Assembly (NCBI GenBank): GCA_964480725.1
Contig: CAYZQO010000022.1
Span: 1 to 64,000, forward strand
Reading direction: 5' to 3'
Length of the DNA: 64,000 nt
From: JAFGBI01 sp964480725
Lineage (GTDB): Bacteria > Myxococcota_A > Polyangia > Polyangiales > Polyangiaceae
The number at the start of each line of letters is the position of its first letter. Within the stretch, counting starts at the first letter, position 1. The translations under genes and the position numbers were made by a program. This document shows, piece after piece, positions 49,281 to 59,626 of the stretch. A model generated the notes under the pieces. It had not been told where the DNA came from and made no database searches. It was given only the letters and a program-made list of their open reading frames with translations.

Positions 49281-52200
49281 TCAGCCCTCTTCCCAGGGCT
49301 TCCCCAGCCGCTTCAGCGCCGCCTTCGCCTCCCCCTTGTAGGGGTTGTCCTGCGGGCAGGCGCGGAGGTACTCGACCCAGTGCTCGACTGCCCGCGGGCT
49401 GCTACCGAGGGACCGGGCGAGCAGCATGTGCGCCTCCCACAGCCAAACGGGAGATGGCTTGGTGGAGCCGGCGAGCTCGACCGCCTTGGCGAGCTGGAGT
49501 TGCGCGGCGTCGAGCTGCCCGCGGGCGGACAGGAGCTTCCCGTAGCGGAAACGCCAGAGGGCGTTCTCCGGGTCACTCTCGATGGCCCGGGCCCACTCGG
49601 CGACGGCCCGCTCCTCCTGCTGCAGGTCGAGGTAGGCGTCGGCGAGGGCCGCATGGGCCTCGAAGCGGCTCGGCCGGAGCGCGAGCGCCCGCTCCAGATC
49701 GACCACGGCGTCCTTCACCTGACCCTGCCGGTAGCGCAGGACGCCCCGCTGCCAGTAGGCGTCCGCCAGACTCTGGTCGAGCTCCAGGGCGCGCTTGAGC
49801 GCCCCCTGTGCCTGCAGGATCCGGCCCGCCTCGAGGGCCGCGAGCCCCACGTACAAATGGTACTCCGCACGGTGAGGATCGAGGTCCGTCGCGCGTTCCA
49901 GGTGGCGCAACGCCGCCGTCACGTCGGCGCCCTTGGCGAGGATGGCGCGCCCCAGGCAGTGGTTCGTCTCGGCCGACGCCGGACGCTCGCCCAGCACCTC
50001 GCGGAGCAGCTTTTCGGCGTCGGCGCCGCGACCGGCCGCGGCCTTTCCGCAGCCGACCCGAAGCTTCAGATCCACGTCGTCGGGCGCCTTGGCGAGCGCG
50101 GCCTCGTAGGCCTTCAGCGCGTCCTCGCCGCGCCCCGAGGACTCGTAGACGAGCCCGCGCTCGAGCGCGAGCCCGGGGTAGTCGCGATCGACCTCGTTGA
50201 CCTTGTCGAAGGTCTCCAGCGCTGCCTCGAAGGCACGCTGTCGCCGCTGGGTGACCCCGATGAGGAACAGCGAACCGACATCGTCAGGAGCTAGCTTCCG
50301 GGCCATGGCAAAATGACCGAGCGCCTCGTCATAGCCCCCCTGCTGGAGCGCCAGCTCGCCGAGCGCCTTGAAGAGCACGGGTGACTTCGGCAGCTTCTGC
50401 GCCGCCTCGTCGAGCAGCCGGCGCCCTGCTTCGCCCTCCCCCTTGCCGGCCAAGAGCAGCGCGAGCCGCGTGTAGGCGTGAACCACTTGCGAGTCGCTTC
50501 CCCCGTTGGCGATGGCGCGCCGGAAGGACGCCTCGGCCTCGTCCCGCTTGCCCACGGCCTCGAGCGCGGCCCCGAGCCAGAAGGCGACCTCGAGACGCTT
50601 CGGGTGCTTCTCGTCGAGCTTGCGGAGCATCGGCGTCGCGTCCTCGAAGCGCTCGAGCGACAGGAGCGTCTTCGCCACGCCCACCTGCACCTCCAGGAGG
50701 TCGGGGTCCGCCTTGGTCCCCGCCTCGAACCGCGCCAACGCCTCGGAGAAGCGCCCCGCCTGGAAGAGCGCCTCGCCGAGCCCGCGGAGAGCTCCGGCCG
50801 CCTTCGGATTGAGCTTCAGCGCCCGCCCGAACGCGGCCTCGGCGAGGGAGACCCGCGACCGCTGCAGGTGGATATCGCCGGTCAGGGTGTTCAGCATCAC
50901 CTGCTCGGGCAGGCTGGCCGCCTCCGGCTGCTTCGCCGCCTCGTCGAGCAGCTTCATCGCCGCGGCCTCGTCCTCGCGCGCAGACCACGCAATCCGGGCC
51001 AGGAGGATGCGCGCACCGACGTGGGGAGCGCTCCTCTCGATGGCGGTCCGCGCGTGTCGCTCGGCCACGGCGGGCTTGCCGTCCGCGTAGGCCGCGCGCG
51101 CCTGTCCGAAGGCGGTGCGCGCGCTCGACTCGACCGCCGCCGCCGCCTCCCACGCCACCACGGCCTCGGGCGGCTTGTTGCCGAGCAGCGCGACCTCGCC
51201 GCGAAGCACGAGCACGTCGATGTCCCTCGACCGCTGGCGCGCAAGGCGCTCGACGGCCGAGCTCGAGCGCGCCAGCTGACCGGCGACCGCCTCGTTGCCG
51301 GCGCGCGCGAGCTCCAGGTAGGGCGCCTCCTTGACGCTCGCGAGCTCCTCCAGGGTCACCTTGGCGCGCGCGTTCGCCTCCGCGTCCTCCCCGAAGCGCA
51401 GCTCGTACATCGCCGCCACGAACACGGCGTAGGCCGCGATACCGGGCACGCGCTTGGCCGCCTCCCGCGCGGACTGGATCTCCCTGAGGGCGCGGCGCGC
51501 GTCGGGGTAGGTGTCCTGGGCCAGCGCGCCGCGTGCCTTGGTGATGGTCGCCTCGAGCAGCTGCTGGTGCTCGCCGCCGCGCAGGATCCCTTCGAGGTAG
51601 TACCAGCCGAAGGGGCCGTAGGCCGTCAGGCTCAGCGCACCGCCACCGCCGACCGCGAGCACGAGCGCCGCGATCGCGGCACGCAGACCACGTCGCCGCT
51701 TCGTCCCTGGGGCGCCCGCGGGGGCGATCTTCGCCCCGATCGCCAGCCGCGCGTGGACGGCGACCTCGTCGGCGCCGGCCTTCGCGTCCTCCTGCGGGAT
51801 ACCCCCGAACTCCATGTCGTCCGGGCCCTCGTCGCCCCCGACGATCCCCCCCGCCTCAATGGGAGCCTCGCCCAGCTCATCGCCGCCGAGGTTGACCTCG
51901 CCGTAGCCAGTTCCGCCGTCCACCTGGCGGACGACGGGCGCGTCCGTAACGCGCGGCGCGGCCGGTAGTGACTGCGCCGGCGGCGGCGGCACCGACGCCG
52001 CGAAGGGATCCACCGAGTCCGCGGCCGGCCCCGGGCTCGCGGCCCCCGGGAAGTCGCTACCACCGAACGCGGCGAACGCTTCCTCTCCGGGACCGCCGAA
52101 CGCGGGCGGGGAAGAGAGGCCGACCCCGCGCCCCATCTCCGGCTCCGGTCCGTCGAACGCGCCGGGGGACGGGAGCTCGAACTCGTCCGCCGCGCCCGGT

Positions 52201-54013
52201 GGCGCCGGTAGATCCGAGCCCCCGAAGGCGGGCAGGCCCACGGCCCCGACGACGGGCAGACCGACACTCCCGAGCGTCGGCAGACCCGCGGCGCCCACGT
52301 CGGGTAGCCCAACGCCCCCGAGCGCCGGCAAGCCGGCATCCCCGAGCGCCGGCAAGCCGACGTCCCCGAGCGCCGGCAAGCCGACGTCCCCGAGCGCCGG
52401 CANNNNNNNNNNNNNNNNNNNNNNNNNNNNNNNNNNNNNNNNNNNNNNNNNNNNNNNNNNNNNNNNNNNNNNNNNNNNNNNNNNNNNNNNNNNNNNNNNN
52501 NNGCCGGCAAGCCGACGTCCCCGAGCGCCGGCAAGCCGACGTCCCCGAGCGCCGGCAAGCCGACGTCCCCGAGCGCCGGCAGACCGACGTCCCCGAGCGC
52601 TGGCAGCCCCACGTCCCCGAGCGCCGGCAAACCGACGTCCCCGAGCGCCGGCAGATCGACGTCCCCGAGCGCCGGCAGATCCGCAGCGGATTCGCCCGGA
52701 GCGCCGCTCCCTCGCAAGGTGGGCAGTGCGGCGCGATCGCCCAGCGCCGGGAGGCCCACCTCGCCACCGAACGACGGGAGGTCGAGGTCGCCGGGAAGCC
52801 CAGGGTGCCCCACCGCACCGAGACCGGCCGCCGCTCCGAGCGCCGGTAGGTCGACGTCCTGGAGGCCCACCGTGCGTCGGCGCGACGCACCCGTGCCACC
52901 GACGGGTGCGGGCAGGTCGAGGTTGCGCCCGACATCGGGCAACGCCGGCAGGTCGTCGGCGCCTGCCGGCAGCGAGCCGGCCCGGGCGGGTGGCACCGAC
53001 GGGAGCGCCGGCAGGTCGGCCTCGGGGGCCGCTTCGAACGGCGCCTCCTCGCCCCCGGACCCCACCGGAGCCGGCAGATCAAGGCCACCGTCGGGCACCG
53101 CCGAGTCCCACTCGTCCGGACTCGGCGCGCGCGCCGTGCCGCGCCGACCCGGGACCGCCGTGGGCAGATCGACTCCGGCCCGCATCGCGCCGGAGGGCGA
53201 CGCGGCCAGACCGAGCGCCACCCCGCCAGCAGCGGCGGTGCCGAGCGGGACCGTCGCCTTGAGGGCACCCGGCGTCCCGCGTTGCGCGGCGGCGGGGGCC
53301 CCGGTGACGCTGGGCAGCTCGAGTTCGTCCTCGTCGGGCTCGACCGTGACCGGGCCCCGGTCGTCCGAGAGATCCGCGAGCTCGGGCAACTCCTCTCGCT
53401 TCCGGCGGCGCGGGGGCGGGGGCGGCCCACCGGCGCGCGGCACGGTGACCACGGCGGGCAGGTCAGCGCCCTCGTCACCGAAGGCCGCAGGCGCAGCGGG
53501 TCCCGCCTGGGCAGATCCCAACCGGTCGCGCGCGAGGTCCGCCCCGCGCCGCGCCGGGGGCTCGGCGTCGGCGTCCTCCACCACGCTCCCCCCGCCCCTG
53601 ACCGGGGGCGGGACGTTGGGCGGCGCAACGCCGAGCATCGTGCGGCTCCCGGCAGGGCGCGGGAGCGCCGCGCCGGGACGGGGAAGGGCCGGCAGGGGCA
53701 ACGCCGCCCGGGCCGCCTGGTCCGGCCGAGGCGGCGCGGGCGGCGCGGCCACTGGCTTGGCCCCGAGGGCGCCGAGCGCGGCGGGGGCGACGCCGACCAT
53801 GGTGGGCTTGTGCACCCGCGGCGGTGGCGCGGCCGGTGGCGCCGGTGCCACCGCCGGCGCCGGGAGCGCTGACGGCACGGGCGCCTCGCCCGGTCGGTCG
53901 ACCTTGAACGACGTCCCGCACTTGGGGCAACGCATTCCGAGCCCCGTGGGGGGAACACGGCGCTCATCGACCTGATACGGGGCCTTGCAGCCCGGGCAAT
54001 CGACCTTGAACAC
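49281..54013 (-). CDS. Giant Zn-ribbon / octapeptide-repeat / TPR membrane protein (spans assembly gap)
   Basis: The reading continues through a 100-N gap, so the true length is unknown; outside the gap about 1,540 residues are visible. From GTG 54013: an MJ0042-type zinc ribbon (CPGC and CPKC, about 5-35), a Pro/Ala-rich segment with many DLPAL motifs, an octapeptide tandem repeat (DVGLPALG), a membrane helix (about 225 residues before the main TPR region, RRGLRAAIAALVLAVGGGG) and about 20 TPR-like repeats to the end (for example ALFQAGRFSEALARFEAG, VYESSGRGEDALKAYEAAL). N-terminal part cytoplasmic and TPR part outside is inferred. The two sides of the gap are in different frames, but the repeat phase shows that a single gene is restored by the correct gap length. 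Confidence 0.8.
52225..52680 (-). repeat. 24-bp tandem repeat encoding DVGLPALG octapeptides
   Basis: Near-perfect 24-bp units (minus-strand translation DVGLPALG) run on both sides of the N gap, at about 52313-52402 and 52503-52680, with degraded copies at 52225-52312 (GAAGLPTLGSVGLPVVG and similar). The units encode one Asp, three Leu/Val and a Pro in fixed places, so any change in copy number keeps the reading frame. Confidence 0.9.
52403..52502. other. Assembly gap (100 N) inside the tandem repeat
   Basis: Exactly 100 undetermined bases, the usual placeholder for a scaffold gap. The left flank stops 7 bases into a unit and the right flank starts at a unit boundary, so the real length should be 17 plus a multiple of 24; that also gives the gap length of 2 modulo 3 needed to join the two frames. 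Confidence 0.95.
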
Positions 54014-54168
54014 GTCTCCTCTGTGCTCTCTCTACGGACCGGGCTCGCCTGGTGGCCGCCCATTGTACATTAGCCTCGCGAGCATGCGGCAAGGTCGCGG
54101 GCGTTCTCGACCGCTCTCCGAAAGATGCTCTCGAGCCGGCGGCGGGCCGTGGTAACCCCAGGTCCGCC

Positions 54169-54711
54169 ATGGATCGCTGGTCCTCTTGGACGTTGAGCGT
54201 ACTGTTGCTGGCGACCATAGCAATCGTGGTCCTCGCCTCGCGGGCGCCGCCCGGACCGCTCGAGCGCGCCACACCCGCCCCGAGCACGACCGTCGAGGGG
54301 GCGACGGGCAAGGCCGAGCTGGCCACCGAGGCGGAGCCGGACCGCGGACCAGTCGCTCCCCCGAGCGCGGCGGCGTCCGCCGCGCCCACCTTGCCACCGG
54401 ACGCGCCCACCGCCGTCCGCGTCGGGGTGATCCAGTTCAGCTACCGGGGTGCGGAGCTCGCGAGCGCGGACGCTCCGACTCGCGAGATCGCCGGTGAGCG
54501 CGCCGCGCAAGCGCTGGAGGTGGCACGTCAGGATTTCGCCAAGGCGGTCCCGCTCGGCGATCCGGCGTCGGGAGCCGATCTCGGCACCCTCCCCCGCGGC
54601 GTGCTCGAGCCGAGCGTCGAGTACGCGGTGTTCTCCCTCGCGCCCGGGGAGCTCGCCCCGGAGCCCCTCGACACCCCGCGCGGATTCTGGGTGGTCCGTC
54701 GGCTCCAGTGA
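54169..54711 (+). CDS. Membrane-anchored degenerate parvulin-like protein
   Basis: A 180-residue protein from ATG 54169; upstream codons in the same frame do not look coding. A single membrane anchor (about 6-24, WTLSVLLLATIAIVVLAS) is followed by an Ala/Pro linker and a domain (about 83-180) with the pattern of PpiC-type rotamases: RAAQALEVARQDFAKAV, GADLGTLPRGVLEP, VFSLAPGELAPEPLDTPRGF and VVRRLQ. However, the first-strand His (HILI in active parvulins) is Gly-Val here (VGVIQF), and the late GFHII His is Trp (GFWVV). It therefore may bind rather than isomerise prolines. It stands between giant TPR genes; its stop is 181 bp before the next start. Confidence 0.7.
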   Translation: MDRWSSWTLSVLLLATIAIVVLASRAPPGPLERATPAPSTTVEGATGKAELATEAEPDRGPVAPPSAAASAAPTLPPDAPTAVRVGVIQFSYRGAELASADAPTREIAGERAAQALEVARQDFAKAVPLGDPASGADLGTLPRGVLEPSVEYAVFSLAPGELAPEPLDTPRGFWVVRRLQ

Positions 54712-54892
54712 CCGTTCCGGGATCGCCCCGGAGATGGCGCTCCCGCCCACCGGCGCCCGACGCCCCGTTGCGCCACGACGGTCAGGAGCGGCGACCCCAT
54801 CCGACCGGGCAGCACCCCGACCCACCGGCGCGGCGTGCCATTGGAGCGTTGCGCCGCGTCCGGGAAGCCGCGATAGTCGTTCAGGCCGTCCC

Positions 54893-57800
54893 ATGCTGCC
54901 GAGCCACGAGGCGTCCTCCGCCCCCCCATCGACCCCGCCGGAATCGAACGCCGTGACCGCGATGGTCGAGCGGCTCCGGGCCGAGCTCGCAGCCACGGAG
55001 TCCCCGGCGAGCCAGGCCGTGCTCCTGCACGAGCTCGGGGTACTGGAGGAGCTCATCGGCGACGAGGCCGCCGCCGCGCGAGACCACCTCGGAGCCATCA
55101 ACGCGGAGCCGGAGTTCCGGGAACCCCTCGAGCGGCTCGTCGTCCTGATCGAGCGACGCCAGTCCTACCGGAACCTCGGCAAGCTGCTCGAGCGCCTGGT
55201 CCGCATCGCGGTCGGTCCTGCCGAACGGGCGCGGGCCCTCGCGGACTACGGGCTCTTCAAGGCCGAGCACGAGCGAGACCTGGAGGAGGCCAAGGCGCTG
55301 CTCGACGACGCCACGGGCGAGCAGCCCGAGGACGCGGCGCTCTGGCTCGGGCTGGAGCTCGTCGCCGCCAGCCTCGCGGACAAGCCGTTGCGTGCGCGCG
55401 CGCTCACGGCAAGGGCCGAGCTGACGCAGCACGCGGCGTGGCGCGCCCTCTTGCTGGTCGACCTCGCCCGGCTCCTGGCGGAAACCGGCAACCCGCAGGG
55501 GGCGATCGACGCGCTCGAGCGGGCGGCAGCGGGCGACACCATCGCGCGCTTCCCGGCGCTGCGAGCCCTGGAGCGGCTCGGCCGCGGCGAGGCCCGCGAC
55601 GACGTCCTCGCCGGCGCGCTCGAGGCCCAGGCGGACCTGCTGTCCCGGAGCGCGAGCGACCCGACCACGGGGGATGGGCTGGGCGTTCCCGAGCACGCCC
55701 GGACCTCCGAGCAGGTGGCCGACGCGCTGCTGCGAGCCGCCTATGCGCGGCGGCGCCAGGGGAAGCTCGACACGGCCACGGCGCTGCTCGACCGCGCCCT
55801 GACGCTCCTTCCCGACGAGCCCGCCCTGATCCACGCCCGGACGGCCGCCGCGGACGCCCTGGGGGACACGGAGACGGTGACCGCGTTGGCGCACCGCCAG
55901 CTCGCGACCATCGCCACCGGTCCCGTCGCTGCCGGCTCGTGGCTGCGGGTCGCCGAGGGCGCGGCGGCCGAACAGCACGCGACCGAAGCACTGGCGGCGG
56001 TGAGCAAGGCGCTCGAGTGCGACGCGGGCTCGGTACCGGCGCTGGTCATCCGGCTCGACCTGCTCGCCGGCGCCGGCGACGGTGCGGCGCTGGCGGCTGC
56101 GCTCGAGTCCCTCGCGGAGCGACTGGAGTCGGAGGACGCCAAGGCACGGATCTACCTCCTGGCGGCGTACACCTGGGCCTGTGTGGCGCGCGAGATCGAC
56201 GGCGCCAAGGCCGCCCTCTCGCAGGCCGCGATGTACGGCGCCACCCCGAGCACCGTCGCCCGGGTCGGGCGCCTCGTCGCCACGCTCGCCTCCGACCCCC
56301 ACTGGTACGAGGAGAGCACCCGCCGACTGCTCACGACCGGCGCGACGGACGCGGAGCAGGTGAGCCTCTGGCTCGAGCTGTTGCACGCCCGCCTCGAGCG
56401 CGGCGACCATGAGGCGGTGGCCAAGGCGCTGGAGTCGCTGGCGGCGGCGCCGGGGGGGCGCTGGCTCGGCAACGCGCTCGGCGCGTTCCTGCTCCCACTG
56501 CTCGGAGACGCCCACGCGAGTTCGTCAACAGCCGCGCTCGCCGCGCTCGCCGCGGCCGAACCCGACGAGGACGTGAGCCGGGGACTCGAGCAGGTCGTCG
56601 CCCGGCGCGCCAGCGCGGAGGGGCACCGGGAGGTGGCGACCGATCAGCTCGCGAGCCTCCACTCGGCCTCCGTGAGCGACGTCGTCGTGGCCACCCAACT
56701 GGCGACCGAGTACCGACGCGCCGGACAGCCCCTCGCGGCCGCGGACGTGCTCGACGCCTGCGCCCGCACGCAGACGGATCCCTCCCTCGGCGCGGCGATG
56801 CACCTCGAGTCGGGGCTCTTGCGATACCGCGACGGCGCGCGGGCGGCGGCGATCGAGAGCTTCGATCTCGCCGCGGCCGCAACGCCGGAGGCGAGCGCCC
56901 AGCTGATGACCTGGGCCCTGCGCGCGGTCGATCCCGACGACCTCGAGGCGCGACGCCGGGCGCTCTCGACGGGGACCGAGGACCCGGAGCCGGCGCTCAC
57001 GGCGCTCGAGCGCTTCACCCTGGAGCTGGCCAGCGACGGCGACACCGAGACCGCCTTGGAGGCGCTGCGCGGGCTCGACGACGACGCCCCGGACGAGATC
57101 GTGGCTGCCGCGGAGCTCGGGCGTGCCCTCTTCCGCCCCGAGCCCGGGGCGCCGGACGAACCGGCGCTCGAGGCGCTGTCCCGCCGCTCCGTCCCCGCCC
57201 AGGTGCTGGTGAGCGCAGCCCGACACCAGGACCTCTTGGACACCGGGGCCGGAGCCGACCGGCTGCTAGACTCTGCGATCGCCTGGGCGCGCGTCGACGC
57301 CGCCGCGGCCCCCGCCGTCGAGTGGGTCGCGGCCGCCGCTGCAGTGGGCGACCGCGACCAGGAGCGCGACGCCCGCCGAGCGTTGGCGGAGCGGGTCGGC
57401 GGCGCGGCCGGCGACGCCATCGAGGCGAGCGCGCGCGTGCTGGCGCTGCTCGCCGGTGACGAGGGCCAGCCCCTACTCCCCGCAAGCAGTCCGGCGGCTC
57501 GGCTCACCAACCTCGAGCTCGCCCCGCCTGCCGGTGATCCTCGGCGACGCGCCGCGGCGTTCGGCGAGCTCGGCGACGCGTTGGGTGACGAGTCCGCCGC
57601 GCTGGGCCAGTCCATCGCGGGGTATAACCACCTCGCTGCCGGCGAGCTCGACGCCGCGGAGTCCGCCTTCCGCCGTGTGGTCGAGGCGTTCCCTTCCGAA
57701 GCGTTCGGCTGGGAGGGGCTGCGGGCCTGGGCTACCCGGGTCGGCGACCGCGCGGTGGTCGCCGAGGCGGCGGCCGCCCTCGGTGACGTCGTCCACGACC

Positions 57801-59626
57801 CCATGCGCGGTGCCGAGCTCTGGGAGGAGGCCGGCACCATCCTCCTCGACGAGCTCAAGGACGAGAGCCGCGCCGAGGTCGCCTTCGCGCGTGCGGTCGA
57901 GCGCGACGTTGGGCGCAACGTCGCCTTCGATCGTCTGTTCCGCGCCGTGCGCGCGCGCAAGGACGGACCGCGACTGCTCGATCTCATCGCCGCGCGACTC
58001 GAGGTCGCCGACGATCCCGAGGAGCTCAGCAAGCTCTTCTGGGAGCGAGCGCGGGTGCTGCGCAGCCAGAACCGAGTCGACGACGCGCTGGCGGCGCTCG
58101 AGAACGTGACGATGATCGAGCCCGATCACGTCGGCGCGCTCGCTCTCTCCGGCGAGGTCTACATCCGACGCGGCAAGTACCCCGAGGCCGCGGAGAACCT
58201 GGCGAGGCTCGCGATGCTCGACGGCGCGCCGACCGAGCAGCGATTGATGAGCGGGATCGCCGCCGTCGATCTGTTCGAGAACAAGCTGGGCCAGACCGAT
58301 CGCGCGCTCGCGGTCCTGCTGGGTCTGTATCGGGCCGGCCTCAGCACGCTGCCGGTGCGCGAGCGCCTCGCCCGGACGGCAGCCCGGGTCGGCGAGTGGA
58401 GCGCCGCCACGGACGTGCTCGAGGAGCTGATGAGCCAACGGGAGACCGCGGTGGCCCGGATCGAGGCCGCGCGCCTCGCGATGGCGATCCACCGAGACCG
58501 GCTCGGCGACCTCGCGGGCGCCGAGGCGGCCACCACTCGGCTCCTGGAGGAGGCCCCGGACGACGCGGAGGCGATCGACGTGGTGCTCGAGGGCGCCTTC
58601 CCCGACGACACGACCCGCGACCTTCTCACCCGGGGCCAACAGGCGCTGGTCGGCAGCCTCGTGACCGACCCGCTGCAGCCGGAGCTCGTCGACCGGCTCG
58701 CGCGCATTGCCATGGCGCTGGAAAACGCCCCGCTCCGGCAGGCCACGCTCGGCGCGCTCGTCGCCGTCGGCGAGGGGACGCCGGAGATCGACCGCGAGCT
58801 CGAGATCCTCGACGAGCGCGTCGCGCACCTGCCGCAGATCGCCATCGACCAGGCCGCGCTGCCCGATCTGTGCGATCCGGACGACGTCGGGCCGGTGGGC
58901 GAGGTCCTGGCCCTGGCGGCGCCCAGCATCGCGGAGGCGCTGGGACCGAGCCTGTCGGGCCTGGGCGCAAACCGCAAGCAGCGCATCGATCCGCGCGCGG
59001 GCCTGCCGCTGCGCAACGAGGTCGCCGCCTGGGCTGGTGCGCTGGGGCTGGGCGAATTCGACCTGTTCGTCGGCGGCGCCGACGAGGGCGGGGTCTTCGG
59101 CGTCGCCGCGGAGCGCCCCACCCTGCTCGTCGGCGCCCGCGTGACGATGCCGCTGTCGCCGGCGCATCGGCAGCTGGTCGCCCGCGAGCTCTTCGCGCTG
59201 AGGCGCGGGGTCACCATCCTCCGCCACCGGGATCCCGCCGACGTCGCTGCCATCGTGGTAGCGCTCTGCCGGCTGGCGGGCGTCGAGATCCCGTCGCCCC
59301 AGTACGCGCTCCTCGGGGAGTTCGAGCGGCAGCTCGGTCGAGTCCTGCCGCGCAAGCTGAAGAAGCCGCTCGCGGACGCCGCCGTCCGCATCCGTGACGA
59401 GGGGTGCGAACCCCGCGAGTGGATCGCGGCCGCGACGGCGAGCCTCGACCGCCTCGCCGCCATCGCCGCCGGCGACGCCTCGCACGTCCTCGCCGCGAGC
59501 CCCGCGACCCGCGGTCGGCTCGCTACGTCCATCGAGGCGCGGCAGCGCGCGGGGCGCCTGCTCTCCTTCGTCCTTTCACCGGGCTACCTGGCGCTCCGCG
59601 AGCAGCTCGGCATGGGTGTCCGATGA
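54893..59626 (+). CDS. Giant TPR-repeat protein, 1577 residues
   Basis: From ATG 54893 (MLPSHEASSAPPSTPP). Most of the length is alpha-helical TPR-like repeats with the W-x2-L-G/A-x-A pattern (for example RRQGKLDTATALLDRAL, YIRRGKYPEAAENLARLA, EEAGTILLDELKDESRAE). No signal peptide, membrane helix or zinc ribbon is seen, suggesting a cytoplasmic scaffold. The last about 190 residues differ: a likely globular domain with GLGEFDLFVGGADEGGVFGV and LPRKLKKPLADAAVRI, conserved-looking and not TPR. I cannot name the protein. It overlaps the next giant TPR gene by ATGA, so both are translated together. Confidence 0.75.
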   Translation: MLPSHEASSAPPSTPPESNAVTAMVERLRAELAATESPASQAVLLHELGVLEELIGDEAAAARDHLGAINAEPEFREPLERLVVLIERRQSYRNLGKLLERLVRIAVGPAERARALADYGLFKAEHERDLEEAKALLDDATGEQPEDAALWLGLELVAASLADKPLRARALTARAELTQHAAWRALLLVDLARLLAETGNPQGAIDALERAAAGDTIARFPALRALERLGRGEARDDVLAGALEAQADLLSRSASDPTTGDGLGVPEHARTSEQVADALLRAAYARRRQGKLDTATALLDRALTLLPDEPALIHARTAAADALGDTETVTALAHRQLATIATGPVAAGSWLRVAEGAAAEQHATEALAAVSKALECDAGSVPALVIRLDLLAGAGDGAALAAALESLAERLESEDAKARIYLLAAYTWACVAREIDGAKAALSQAAMYGATPSTVARVGRLVATLASDPHWYEESTRRLLTTGATDAEQVSLWLELLHARLERGDHEAVAKALESLAAAPGGRWLGNALGAFLLPLLGDAHASSSTAALAALAAAEPDEDVSRGLEQVVARRASAEGHREVATDQLASLHSASVSDVVVATQLATEYRRAGQPLAAADVLDACARTQTDPSLGAAMHLESGLLRYRDGARAAAIESFDLAAAATPEASAQLMTWALRAVDPDDLEARRRALSTGTEDPEPALTALERFTLELASDGDTETALEALRGLDDDAPDEIVAAAELGRALFRPEPGAPDEPALEALSRRSVPAQVLVSAARHQDLLDTGAGADRLLDSAIAWARVDAAAAPAVEWVAAAAAVGDRDQERDARRALAERVGGAAGDAIEASARVLALLAGDEGQPLLPASSPAARLTNLELAPPAGDPRRRAAAFGELGDALGDESAALGQSIAGYNHLAAGELDAAESAFRRVVEAFPSEAFGWEGLRAWATRVGDRAVVAEAAAALGDVVHDPMRGAELWEEAGTILLDELKDESRAEVAFARAVERDVGRNVAFDRLFRAVRARKDGPRLLDLIAARLEVADDPEELSKLFWERARVLRSQNRVDDALAALENVTMIEPDHVGALALSGEVYIRRGKYPEAAENLARLAMLDGAPTEQRLMSGIAAVDLFENKLGQTDRALAVLLGLYRAGLSTLPVRERLARTAARVGEWSAATDVLEELMSQRETAVARIEAARLAMAIHRDRLGDLAGAEAATTRLLEEAPDDAEAIDVVLEGAFPDDTTRDLLTRGQQALVGSLVTDPLQPELVDRLARIAMALENAPLRQATLGALVAVGEGTPEIDRELEILDERVAHLPQIAIDQAALPDLCDPDDVGPVGEVLALAAPSIAEALGPSLSGLGANRKQRIDPRAGLPLRNEVAAWAGALGLGEFDLFVGGADEGGVFGVAAERPTLLVGARVTMPLSPAHRQLVARELFALRRGVTILRHRDPADVAAIVVALCRLAGVEIPSPQYALLGEFERQLGRVLPRKLKKPLADAAVRIRDEGCEPREWIAAATASLDRLAAIAAGDASHVLAASPATRGRLATSIEARQRAGRLLSFVLSPGYLALREQLGMGVR

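Noticed and set aside
52225..52680. Possible CRISPR array in the tandem repeat
   Set aside because: Units are directly adjacent with no unique spacers and read as in-frame octapeptides of a protein.
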